This document shows, one piece after another, positions 25,617-33,459 of a DNA stretch of 64,000 nucleotides (the stretch's first letter is position 1; every line of letters starts with the position of its first letter). The notes beneath the pieces were generated by a model. The model was given only the letters and a program-made list of their open reading frames with translations. It had not been told where the DNA came from and did not search any database. The DNA is from JBBDLF01 sp040879025 (lineage in GTDB: Bacteria; Pseudomonadota; Gammaproteobacteria; Pseudomonadales; Pseudohongiellaceae): positions 1 to 64,000 of the forward strand of contig JBBDLF010000015.1 in the NCBI GenBank assembly GCA_040879025.1, written 5' to 3'. A program made the translations under genes and the position numbers.

Positions 25617-26072
25617 TCAGTGAATGCGGTTTGCGGTGACTTCCTCGCGCCGCTTTTTCACTGCCAGGCGTTTTGCTTTGTTCTCGCCGTACTTGTTAAT
25701 GGAGAAGTAAGCGTTTTTCTGGCGTCGTTTGGCCCCGCTTCCTTCCTGCCAGGTGGCCACCCAGGAGTGATCTTTTTCGGAGTAACTCACACCGATTTCA
25801 CCCGAGGAGTTCAGTGGAGAAACTTTGCGCGGGCTGTATTTGGCATACGGCCAGTTGGAGCCGTAGATTTTTTTGCCTTCTTCATCCCGCTTTTCCTTGG
25901 CCGCTTCTATCGCTTTCCGTTTGCCGCCGAAGCGTTTAAACGGAAATGACTGCTGGAAGCTCTTGCCGTCGTACTTGATTCTCACCCAGGCACAGTTGGT
26001 GCCGCGGGACTCAATGATGCTGATATGATGTAAAGGGCTGAGTTTTTTCAAAAGAACCTCTCTATATGTCAA
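25617..26072 (-). CDS. AP2/ERF-like DNA-binding protein with two domains
   Basis: This 151-residue basic protein contains two AP2-type folds. One is at about 24-68 (CAWVRIKYDGKSFQQSFPF, then GGKRKAIEAAKEKRDE); the second is at about 92-148 (GEIGVSYSEKDHSWVATW, then FSINKYGENKAKRLAVKKR). Bacterial AP2 domains occur mostly in phage and mobile-element proteins, such as homing endonucleases, but stand-alone two-domain proteins also exist on chromosomes. No nuclease domain is visible. It is alone on its strand and is probably a DNA-binding regulator. Confidence 0.75.
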   Translation of the reverse strand: MTYREVLLKKLSPLHHISIIESRGTNCAWVRIKYDGKSFQQSFPFKRFGGKRKAIEAAKEKRDEEGKKIYGSNWPYAKYSPRKVSPLNSSGEIGVSYSEKDHSWVATWQEGSGAKRRQKNAYFSINKYGENKAKRLAVKKRREEVTANRIH

Positions 26073-26164
26073 TCGTTAATGTCCATGTTAACAGTGACCG
26101 AGGGAAATAATGCCCCGGATTAACTTCCTGCAAATTGACTTACGACAACTACGGGCCTTTTGCG

Positions 26165-26184
26165 TTACCGGTGACCACCGGTAA
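26165..26184. promoter_or_regulatory. Perfect inverted repeat, candidate operator
   Basis: TTACCGGTGACCACCGGTAA has perfect 9-bp arms with a 2-bp spacer. It lies between the start of the AP2 gene (26072) and the end of the small ORF at 26242. It could be the AP2 protein's own operator, or a weak RNA hairpin; no T-run follows on either strand. Confidence 0.45.
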
Positions 26185-26241
26185 GAGACCACACAGTTTT
26201 CAGGGACTTAGGAAAGTACTACACGAATCTATTTTACACCT

Positions 26242-26469
26242 TCAGACGTGACTTGCCATATGCTGGATGACTCCAGGCTTGCGGCATTCCACCTTACAGA
26301 TGCTATAGGTGTAGGTTTTGGCACAAGGGTCGATAACTGCCGCTTCATCAATCGCAGCCGCAAGATCAGCCTGGGCAGCCTGACGGGTCAGGTAGGGACC
26401 CGAAATGTTAACCTGCAGAGTAGGCTCGTTGGGTGCGGTGGCTATGATGTAAAAATTCTCGGCATTCAT
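26242..26469 (-). CDS. Small hypothetical protein
   Basis: This 75-residue protein starts MNAENFYIIATAPNEPTLQV and continues with GPYLTRQAAQADLAAAIDEA, a plausible beta-alpha fold. I do not recognise a family. Composition (acidic, Ala-rich helix, two Cys) looks coding rather than random, but the SD is weak. Confidence 0.45.
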   Translation of the reverse strand: MNAENFYIIATAPNEPTLQVNISGPYLTRQAAQADLAAAIDEAAVIDPCAKTYTYSICKVECRKPGVIQHMASHV

Positions 26470-26844
26470 CGGTGTTGCTTTCTCATGCTATGGACGTTAC
26501 GGAAAGTGGATGACACGTCCGGGCCGGCTCGGGTTTCAGCACTTAGGGCTTACTATCGGCCGGGTATTTAAAACCATCAGTCCCTGTAATACAAGATCGG
26601 AATTCCACATTTTTCCTTACTTTTACCCGGTAAAGATTATTCTGCTCCCCACGTGATGAATTGAAGCTGAACTAACATCGGCCAAGGGTGTACTGCTCGA
26701 CACCCCCGTCCGCTGACTGTCCGCGATGGTCGATTCAAGGCAGTAACGCGCCAGCCACCGGGAGTAGGCACCGACCCTGATCTGTCATAAAATCATGCCC
26801 GCGATGGTCTTTATGAACACAACAAAATTATTGCCAAACAGGCA
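26470..26844. other. Intergenic region upstream of the arsenosugar cassette
   Basis: About 375 bases with no convincing gene on either strand. It should contain the promoter of arsS. I see no clear ArsR dyad or riboswitch. Confidence 0.4.
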
Positions 26845-27837
26845 ATGGACCTGACCGCAACTCATTTGAAGGCCGCCATGCTAGATACCCGCCAGCTTTT
26901 GACAAGTACTGATTTCCCTGGTATTTCCCGTGGCCGCTTGCAAACGCTGCAAATCAACCTGGGCTACAAATGCAACCTCAGTTGCACCCATTGTCACGTG
27001 AATGCCGGTCCGCGCCGCACCGAAATGATGGACCTGGAAACCGTCGACCTGGTGTTGGAATTCCTCTCCAAACATCCCGTGCAAGTTTTGGACCTGACCG
27101 GGGGTGCTCCCGAACTCAATCCTCATTTCCGCTATCTGGTGCGTGAAGCACGCGCCACCGGTATCGAAGTGATCGATCGCTCCAACCTCACCATTCTGCT
27201 CGAGCCGGGGCAGGAAGACCTGGGCGGGTTCCTGGCGGAGCAGGGCGTCACTGTCACCGCTTCCATGCCCTGTTACCTGAAACAGAATGTCGACAACCAG
27301 CGCGGCAAGGGTGTGTACGAAGACAGCATTACAGCTCTTAAGCGGCTCAATGCGTTGGGCTACGGCAACACCCCCGGGTTACAACTCAACCTGGTTTACA
27401 ACCCCGATGGTCTGAATTTACCGCCGCCCCAGGAAGCGTTGGAAGCAGAGTATAAACGTGAGTTACTGGCAACTCACGGCATCATTTTTAACGAATTGTT
27501 TACAATTACCAACATGCCTATCAGCCGCTTCGGCAGCATGCTGCTCAGCAAGGGGCTCTACCCGCGTTACATGGAAATACTGCGGGAAAACTACAGCGAA
27601 CCTAACCTGGATACCGTGATGTGCCGCACCCTGCTGAGTGTGGATTACCAGGGTTACGTGTACGACTGCGATTTTAACCAGATGCTGAAGATGCCCCTGC
27701 AACTGGACAGGCGCCCCCGCCATTTGTCTGACATTATGGAGCGCGATCTGGAAAACAATCCCATCGTTGTGGCGGAACATTGCTACGGTTGCACCGCCGG
27801 CCAGGGCAGCAGTTGCGGTGGCGCGTTAAACGAGTGA
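26845..27837 (+). CDS. arsS: Arsenosugar biosynthesis radical SAM enzyme
   Basis: This 330-residue enzyme has the radical-SAM cluster motif CNLSCTHCHV (CxxxCxxC, near residue 42), preceded by LQINLGYK, and the SAM-binding LDLTGGAPEL. The C-terminal domain has Cys-containing segments (MCRTLLSVDYQGYVYDCDF; HCYGCTAGQGSSCGG) as in ArsS, which joins a 5'-deoxyadenosyl group to dimethylarsenite on the way to arsenosugars. Its stop overlaps the next gene (GTGA). The methyltransferase arsM is not seen in the window. Confidence 0.9.
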   Translation: MDLTATHLKAAMLDTRQLLTSTDFPGISRGRLQTLQINLGYKCNLSCTHCHVNAGPRRTEMMDLETVDLVLEFLSKHPVQVLDLTGGAPELNPHFRYLVREARATGIEVIDRSNLTILLEPGQEDLGGFLAEQGVTVTASMPCYLKQNVDNQRGKGVYEDSITALKRLNALGYGNTPGLQLNLVYNPDGLNLPPPQEALEAEYKRELLATHGIIFNELFTITNMPISRFGSMLLSKGLYPRYMEILRENYSEPNLDTVMCRTLLSVDYQGYVYDCDFNQMLKMPLQLDRRPRHLSDIMERDLENNPIVVAEHCYGCTAGQGSSCGGALNE

Positions 27838-28517
27838 ATCCGCTCAGTATCATTATTCCCGTGCTGAATGAAGCGGAATTACTGCAACGCCATCTTCCCT
27901 CTCTGCAGCCATTGCGCAGCACCGGTCACCAACTGATCGTGGTGGACGGGGGCAGCCATGACGATTCCTTGCGGATTGCCGCACGCCAGGCGGACATGGC
28001 GGTGCAAACGGAATCCGGCCGCGCCGGCCAAATGAACCACGGCGCCGGATGGGCCGACGGCGAGGTGCTGCTGTTTCTGCATATTGATAGCGTATTGCCT
28101 CCCGGCGCTGACCAACTGATTCTGAATGCGCTGGGCGACCCTGATCGTGTGTGGGGCCGCTTTGATGTGACGTTCGACGCCCCAGGCCGCGTCTACCGCA
28201 GCATCGCCGCGCTGATGAACTGGCGCTCGCGTGTGACCGGGGTGGCCACCGGCGACCAGGGCATTTTTGTACGTACCGAGGTGTTTCGCCGCAATGGGGG
28301 TTATGCCGACATTCCGCTGATGGAAGACGTGGAACTGAGCAAACGGTTGCGGCGGCTTTCACCTCCGGTTTGTGTCCGGGTGCCTGTTACCGTATCGGCG
28401 CGGCGCTGGCAACAGCACGGACTGGTAAAAACGGTGTTACTGATGTGGTGGCTGCGGCTGTTGTACTTTCTCCGCATACCGCCCCGCTTCCTGGTGGACC
28501 GATACTATGGGTCGTAA
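27834..28517 (+). CDS. Arsenosugar-type family 2 glycosyltransferase (TIGR04283-like)
   Basis: This 227-residue GT-A glycosyltransferase starts at GTG 27834, overlapping the arsS stop. It begins VNPLSIIIPVLNEAELLQRH and has the nucleotide-binding VVDGGSHDDS, a DxD-like LHIDSVLP, GDQGIFVR and MEDVELSKRL. This family sits next to arsS in many marine bacteria and is thought to add sugars to arsenosugars. It has a hydrophobic C-terminal segment (LLMWWLRLLYFL) that may contact the membrane. Confidence 0.88.
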   Translation: MNPLSIIIPVLNEAELLQRHLPSLQPLRSTGHQLIVVDGGSHDDSLRIAARQADMAVQTESGRAGQMNHGAGWADGEVLLFLHIDSVLPPGADQLILNALGDPDRVWGRFDVTFDAPGRVYRSIAALMNWRSRVTGVATGDQGIFVRTEVFRRNGGYADIPLMEDVELSKRLRRLSPPVCVRVPVTVSARRWQQHGLVKTVLLMWWLRLLYFLRIPPRFLVDRYYGS

Positions 28518-28565
28518 CCGGTGTTGTGTCGTTGTTGTTGACCCGCTCGGCGGTGGGCGGGTGTT

Positions 28566-29234
28566 TTGAGCTTCTCCCATCCCCGGTCCCGCCTTCTGCT
28601 GTTTGCCCGGGAACCCGTCGCCGGCGCGGTTAAAACCCGGCTGCAGCCGAGCCTCGGGCCGGAACGCACACTGGCGTTGCACTGTGATCTCATCAGATAC
28701 ACCTGGCGTGCGTTGATCGCAGCTCGTGTCGCACCGGTTGAACTGTGGGTGGCGGGCGATCCCCGGCATCCACTTTTTTCCGGATTGTGTCCCGAAGACA
28801 GGATTCATCAGCAGCAGGGCGAAGACCTGGGAGAACGGATGTCATACGCCGCGGCGGATGCCTTGTCCCGCAGTACCCGGGTGGTGCTCGTGGGGGCGGA
28901 TTGCCCCGTGATTGACAAGGCTTACTTGATTGAGGCCCTGACAGTGCTGGACCACGGAAGGGAAGTGGTCATCGGTCCGGCTGAAGACGGCGGCTATGTT
29001 TTGCTGGGCCTTCGCGGCCCTTCGAAAAACATGTTAAGGGACTCATCGCCGGCTGTGTTTGAGCAATTGTTCAGCGGCATACCCTGGGGGACGGAAACCG
29101 TCACCGCGGCGTCTATTGAACGATTGCAGGGAGCGGGCCGTGACTTTGGCTTGCTGGCACCGCGCTGGGATGTGGACCGGCCAGAGGACCTGGCGCGGCT
29201 GCGGGCGCTGTCACCTGTCTTTGGCGAGTATTGA
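28566..29234 (+). CDS. TIGR04282-family arsenosugar-cassette nucleotidyl/glycosyltransferase-like protein
   Basis: This 222-residue protein has LLLFAREPVAGAVKTRLQPSL at the N-terminus (MobA/CofC-like NTP transferase fold, given in part), VLVGADCPVIDKAYL and GPAEDGGYVLLGL. These are standard for the DUF2064/TIGR04282 group that accompanies arsS and the TIGR04283 transferase. The precise reaction is not established. TTG at 28566 is the only plausible start in frame; the 48-bp gap from the upstream gene suggests one operon. Confidence 0.85.
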   Translation: MSFSHPRSRLLLFAREPVAGAVKTRLQPSLGPERTLALHCDLIRYTWRALIAARVAPVELWVAGDPRHPLFSGLCPEDRIHQQQGEDLGERMSYAAADALSRSTRVVLVGADCPVIDKAYLIEALTVLDHGREVVIGPAEDGGYVLLGLRGPSKNMLRDSSPAVFEQLFSGIPWGTETVTAASIERLQGAGRDFGLLAPRWDVDRPEDLARLRALSPVFGEY

Positions 29235-29534
29235 TTCCAGCCAGATTTCCAGGTCGAGCAGCTTGTCCGCCACTTCGTGGGCGTCTATTTCCAGTAATCT
29301 GCTCTCCAGCCTGTGATGAATATCCACCAGACGGGCGGCGTCCATATTGGGAAGCGATTGGATTCGGGTTTTCAGTTGTGCCAGGTCTATTTCGGACGAC
29401 CGGATATCGCGCTTGCCTGCCGACCGCCCGGTCTGTGTTGCCGGACGCTCGAATGGCACAGCCCCGCCTCGCCCGGTCTGGGGCTTGCGTGCGGAGTCTG
29501 GTGGTTGTGAGGGCCTGGTTCCTTTGCTTTTCAC
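29211..29534 (-). CDS. Hypothetical protein with FlgM-like C-terminus
   Basis: This 107-residue protein has a basic, disordered N-terminus (Gly/Pro/Arg/Thr-rich to about 45), then two helices, IDLAQLKTRIQSLPNMDAAR and LLEIDAHEVADKLLDLEIWL. The last helix resembles the sigma-28-binding end of the anti-sigma factor FlgM (DAxxVADKLLDLE). A flagellar master-regulator gene (fleQ-like) lies 950 bp away, but no other flagellar gene is visible, so the call is tentative. Its end overlaps the end of the convergent TIGR04282 gene by 24 bp. Confidence 0.5.
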   Translation of the reverse strand: MKSKGTRPSQPPDSARKPQTGRGGAVPFERPATQTGRSAGKRDIRSSEIDLAQLKTRIQSLPNMDAARLVDIHHRLESRLLEIDAHEVADKLLDLEIWLESILAKDR

Positions 29535-29610
29535 TACTGCTCGCTTCAGTATTTACGCGCCCCGTGGGGAACAGGTTTTAATTATAACGACCGGTGTAAA
29601 AATATCTTTA

Positions 29611-29665
29611 AAGCAAAGCGAAGGTAAGGCGAAAGTAAAACGAAGGTAAAACGAAAGCAAAGCGG
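29611..29665. repeat. Five tandem copies of a degenerate 11-bp repeat
   Basis: Units AAGCAAAGCGA, AGGTAAGGCGA, AAGTAAAACGA, AGGTAAAACGA and AAGCAAAGCGG run head-to-tail. The period equals one helical turn, so phased protein binding or bending is possible. It lies in the 200-bp gap between two minus-strand genes. Confidence 0.7.
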
Positions 29666-29735
29666 GTGGGAAAAAGCAGGGGTCCGGGGGTGGTGCTGTG
29701 GCGCGAGAACACGGCGGAAACTGATCAGTATTTGT

Positions 29736-30197
29736 TCAGTGATGGGTGATAACAGCGCCGGAAAAGATATCAAGAAATTCCCTCGGCAGCCGGGTGGCCT
29801 TTCCCGTACTCAGGGTTATGCCTGCCAGCAGCCAGTGGCCGCGCAGTACGACAGCGCTGGTATCGTTGTTCACGATCTGAAAACGCCGTTCAATGCGCAG
29901 TTTATCGTCACAGTAGGTGAGCCAGGTGGCAACCAGCAGTTCGTCGCCCTCGAAAGCAGGCCGGTAGTAGTCATAGCCCGCTTTTTGGATCACCACAGCA
30001 CGGTCCAGGCGGTGATAGTGGGCAAGTGTGAGCCCCAGACTTTCTGAATGACGCCAGGCGCTGCGCTCGCACCAGTTGACATAACAGGCATTATTAGCGT
30101 GACCCAGACCATCGAGGTCGGAGTTCTGTACCTTGACGCGGGTTATATACGGTTCCGGGTAGTCGAACAAATGGGAGGCTTGATTGTTGAAAACCAT
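29736..30197 (-). CDS. Hotdog-fold acyl-CoA thioesterase (YbgC/4HBT-like)
   Basis: This 153-residue protein contains the 4HBT signature NSDLDGLGHANNACYVNWCE (about 24-43), with the catalytic-type Asp in DLDGLGH. It continues with GDELLVATWLTYCDDKLRIE. Such enzymes hydrolyse acyl-CoA or acyl-ACP thioesters. YbgC normally sits in front of tolQ; the tol operon in this window lacks it, so this may be a relocated paralogue, but that is inference. Confidence 0.8.
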   Translation of the reverse strand: MVFNNQASHLFDYPEPYITRVKVQNSDLDGLGHANNACYVNWCERSAWRHSESLGLTLAHYHRLDRAVVIQKAGYDYYRPAFEGDELLVATWLTYCDDKLRIERRFQIVNNDTSAVVLRGHWLLAGITLSTGKATRLPREFLDIFSGAVITHH

Positions 30198-30477
30198 GAT
30201 GTCTGTATTCGCAAATTATGGTGCCCCGGCCTTCGGTAGCCGGGGCTGTGACTGGCGACAGATAGAGTGATACATGGCGCTTTATACCGACTTCCACCAA
30301 TGTTGCAGTGTAGTGGTTCGTACCGGGCACATCAATACCTTGCTGTAAATTCCGGTTGACTGCCGGTGAGCCCCTGACCGCCGGCAGGGCCCCGTTGACT
30401 AAGCCGCGGGTTCAATGTCTAATTGGTGTCAGGCGTGGGGTCGTACAGAAACACAACACTGACGGAACAACACTCGC

Positions 30478-31974
30478 ATGACCGAAACACAGGTTCTCCT
30501 GATTGATGACGACAACGAATCGCGCGGCGAACTGGCAGTGATTCTGAAGTTTCTCGGTGAGCACGTTATTCAGGCGGACAGCGGAAACTGGCGACAACGG
30601 GTCGGGAGTGCACCCGGTGATGCTGAACCTCATTACATTGTTCTGATGGGGTCCCTGACCGGGTTGCCGGTCGCCGCATTCATCACTTCGGTCAAGGCGT
30701 GGAACGCCGACGCCGCATTCGTTTTGACCCGGGGATCGTTCGACAATCAGACTGACGCCGAAGCATCCACGGCAACGGTCGCCGGCGATACTTCTCTGGT
30801 GGCGACAGTGAATCAACCCTGGTCCTATCAATCACTGATGGACGCGCTGCACAAGGCGCGCCTGTATCACCAGCGTGAGCGGAATGGCGGTGAATCAGAC
30901 CACAATGCCGCCGTGTTTCACAGCCTCGTGGGCAGCAGTTCGGCCATTGCCGCCGTGCGCCGCATGATGTCGCAGGTCGCCGACAAGGAAGTGAGTGTGC
31001 TGATCACCGGGGAGTCGGGAACTGGAAAAGAAGTAGTTGCCCGCAACCTGCACAGAAACTCACTGCGCGCTGGCAAGCCTTTTGTGCCCATCAACTGCGG
31101 TGCGATTCCCGCCGAACTGCTTGAGAGTGAATTGTTCGGACACGAAAAGGGCGCTTTCACCGGCGCCGTGGCTTCCCGCATCGGCCGCTTCGAACTGGCG
31201 GACGGCGGTACCCTGTTTCTGGATGAGATCGGCGACATGCCACCGGGCATGCAGGTGAAGTTGTTGCGCGTGTTGCAGGAACAGGCGTTTGAACGGGTGG
31301 GCGGAGTCAAAACCATCAGCACCGATGTGCGTATCATTGCCGCCACTCATCAAAACCTTGAAACGATGATCAGCCGGAGTGATTTTCGTCAAGACCTGTA
31401 TTACCGCTTGAACGTGTTTCCTATTGATGTGCCGCCGTTGCGGGAACGCATCGAAGATATCCCGCTGTTGCTCAATGAGCTGATCAGTCAACTGGAAACG
31501 TCCCGGCGCGGTTCCGTGCGGTTCAATTCCTGCGCCATCGCTGCGATGTGCACTTATCCCTGGCCGGGAAACATCAGGGAACTGGCCAACCTGGTGGAGC
31601 GGATGGCGATTCTGCATCCTCACGGAATCATCGGCCTGAAGAACCTGCCGGAAAAATTCGGACGCGCTGCCGGCATCCCGACCGCCACCTCCGACAATGC
31701 CGTAGCGGAAGCGTCAATAGAGGCGCAGGACGCGGCGCGGCAAGACCCGCCTTCGGCGTTGTTGCCTTTGTCGGGACTGGATCTGAAACAGTATCTGGGC
31801 AATCTGGAACAGGAACTGATCGAACAGGCGCTGGGTGATTCGGACGGCGTCGTGGCCCGGGCGGCGGAGCGCCTGCATATACGACGTACCACCCTGGTGG
31901 AGAAGATGCGCAAATATAACCTGTTAAGAAAAAGCGAGCAGGATGAGGATCAGTTCGTCCGGGTGTCGGAATAA
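30478..31974 (+). CDS. fleQ: Sigma-54-dependent regulator of the FleQ/FlrA family
   Basis: This 498-residue protein has an N-terminal FleQ receiver-like domain (VLLIDDDNESRGELAVILKFL) whose acceptor site is degenerate. The AAA+ core has Walker A GESGTGKE, the sigma-54-contacting loop GAFTGA, TLFLDEIGDMP as Walker B and FREDLYYR-type sensor (FRQDLYYRLNVFP). A Fis-type helix-turn-helix ends it (AERLHIRRTTLVEKMRKY). FleQ controls flagellar genes and responds to c-di-GMP in Pseudomonas. No flagellar operon is in view, so the family call is strong and the regulon inferred. Confidence 0.88.
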   Translation: MTETQVLLIDDDNESRGELAVILKFLGEHVIQADSGNWRQRVGSAPGDAEPHYIVLMGSLTGLPVAAFITSVKAWNADAAFVLTRGSFDNQTDAEASTATVAGDTSLVATVNQPWSYQSLMDALHKARLYHQRERNGGESDHNAAVFHSLVGSSSAIAAVRRMMSQVADKEVSVLITGESGTGKEVVARNLHRNSLRAGKPFVPINCGAIPAELLESELFGHEKGAFTGAVASRIGRFELADGGTLFLDEIGDMPPGMQVKLLRVLQEQAFERVGGVKTISTDVRIIAATHQNLETMISRSDFRQDLYYRLNVFPIDVPPLRERIEDIPLLLNELISQLETSRRGSVRFNSCAIAAMCTYPWPGNIRELANLVERMAILHPHGIIGLKNLPEKFGRAAGIPTATSDNAVAEASIEAQDAARQDPPSALLPLSGLDLKQYLGNLEQELIEQALGDSDGVVARAAERLHIRRTTLVEKMRKYNLLRKSEQDEDQFVRVSE

Positions 31975-32003
31975 GGGTTGAATGCGGCCGCGAAGCCTGC
32001 GCT

Positions 32004-32735
32004 TCAGGGCATGGCGGTAACCGGGTCCGCTCCGATGATGGCGTTGCTCAGCAGCAATTCGGTTTCATCGCCGGAACTGGAAGTCTGAACCAGACGCGTC
32101 AACAGCATCCCCCATTCCCGCGCCAGCCATATGGTGGTGCTGCGCCTGCTGCTTTCATCCCGCACCCGTTCGATACGCAGACAGTTGATCGGTCCCAGTC
32201 CGGTGCTCACCACCTCTTCACCCGTCACCCGCCAGGTTTGCATGTCGATCTGGTCGCTGTCCGCTATCGCGAACTCGAGATCGGTGAGCGACGGATTCCG
32301 TTGCAAGCGCTGACGCAGTGAAAACTGGAAATTCAGCGGGTCGTACACTGTGTTCGACTCTGGCAGGGGCGACTCCCAGGTTTCACTCTCTTCACTGCCG
32401 CGGACGACATTCGCCTCCCAGTCGAATTCAACCGATTCCCGCTGCGAGCGAATGCCGGACTGAGCGTAGGTGTAGCGCAGAGACTGCACTGTTTCGTTGT
32501 GCCAGAGAAATTCGCTGGTTTCTTCAATACGGCCCAGCGTCGCGCCAAGCACCTCTACGGTCATACGGTTCACCAGCGTGTAGCGATTGTCCTCGTTCCC
32601 GGTCAACAGGCGCCGCGCGGTGGCGGTGAGACCATTGGAACGGGCGGTGTACTCGGCGCTGTAGATTACCGTCTCCGCGGCGATGACAGGGGTGGACAGG
32701 GTAAATACGATCATCCACGCAAACAATCGTGACAT
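32004..32735 (-). CDS. DUF3108-family exported protein
   Basis: This 243-residue protein has a cleavable signal (MSRLFAWMIVFTLSTPVIAAE) and then beta-rich periplasmic sequence typical of DUF3108, with YSAEYTARSNGLTATARRLL, NTVYDPLNFQFSLRQRL and a C-terminal AREWGMLLTRLVQ. The family is common downstream of purM-purN in gammaproteobacteria. Function is unknown. Confidence 0.82.
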   Translation of the reverse strand: MSRLFAWMIVFTLSTPVIAAETVIYSAEYTARSNGLTATARRLLTGNEDNRYTLVNRMTVEVLGATLGRIEETSEFLWHNETVQSLRYTYAQSGIRSQRESVEFDWEANVVRGSEESETWESPLPESNTVYDPLNFQFSLRQRLQRNPSLTDLEFAIADSDQIDMQTWRVTGEEVVSTGLGPINCLRIERVRDESSRRSTTIWLAREWGMLLTRLVQTSSSGDETELLLSNAIIGADPVTAMP

Positions 32736-32757
32736 CGGTTCGCTCCCGGTGTGCTTC

Positions 32758-33444
32758 TCACACCTGGTTGGGGCTTAAGGATTCGAAATCGATACCGCAG
32801 GGCGGCAGCGGTTTGCCCTCCATTACAGCCTGCTGTCCCTCCATCCGCAACAGCCCGGAAGCAAACAGTGACACCGCATACGGATAGATTTTGTGCTCCC
32901 GGGCGGCAACCTTGGCCATCAGCGTGTCGTCGGTGTCTGTTGCGGTTACCTTGACTTTACCCTGAACTATCACCGGACCGCTGTCCAGTGCTTCCGTGAC
33001 GAAATGGACGCTGGCGCCGTGGTCCCGATCGCCGGCCTCGATTACGCGCCGGTGTGTACCGGTGCCCGGATACAGTGGCAACAGTGACGGGTGAATATTC
33101 AGAATGCGTCCATGGAAATGACTGACAAACATCGGTGACAGAATGCGCATGAAACCGGCCAGCACAATGAGATGATTCTCATGTTTTTCAATTTCACCCA
33201 TCAGCGCGGTATCGAAGGTTTCGCGATCGCGAAACTGGCGATGACTCAGAACCGCGGTCGGAATACCGGCCCGCCGCGCGCGTTGAAGACCGAAGGCGTT
33301 CGGGTTGTTGCTGATCACCGCCGTCACGTGGTAGTTGGAGTCAGTACTCTTGTCGATAAGCGCCTGCAGGTTGGTGCCGTTTCCTGAAATCAGTACAACT
33401 ACCGCACAGCGGGCATCAGTCATTGCATCAGTCTCTCTTGCCAA
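32758..33444 (-). CDS. purN: Phosphoribosylglycinamide formyltransferase
   Basis: This 228-residue enzyme of purine synthesis transfers formyl from 10-formyl-THF to GAR. Marks are VVLISGNGTNLQALID (phosphate loop), LAGFMRILSPMFV, and the catalytic NIHPSLLPLYPGTGTHRRVI with Asn, His and GASVHFVTEALDSGPVI with Asp. ATG at 33423 (MTDARC) is a possible shorter start. It follows purM by 15 bp in the same direction. Confidence 0.97.
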   Translation of the reverse strand: MARETDAMTDARCAVVVLISGNGTNLQALIDKSTDSNYHVTAVISNNPNAFGLQRARRAGIPTAVLSHRQFRDRETFDTALMGEIEKHENHLIVLAGFMRILSPMFVSHFHGRILNIHPSLLPLYPGTGTHRRVIEAGDRDHGASVHFVTEALDSGPVIVQGKVKVTATDTDDTLMAKVAAREHKIYPYAVSLFASGLLRMEGQQAVMEGKPLPPCGIDFESLSPNQV

Positions 33445-33459
33445 TTCCCTGTGTCGAGC

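Noticed and set aside
30048..30330. Small frames around the thioesterase start
   Set aside because: They overlap a good thioesterase gene and its upstream region with no coding signal.
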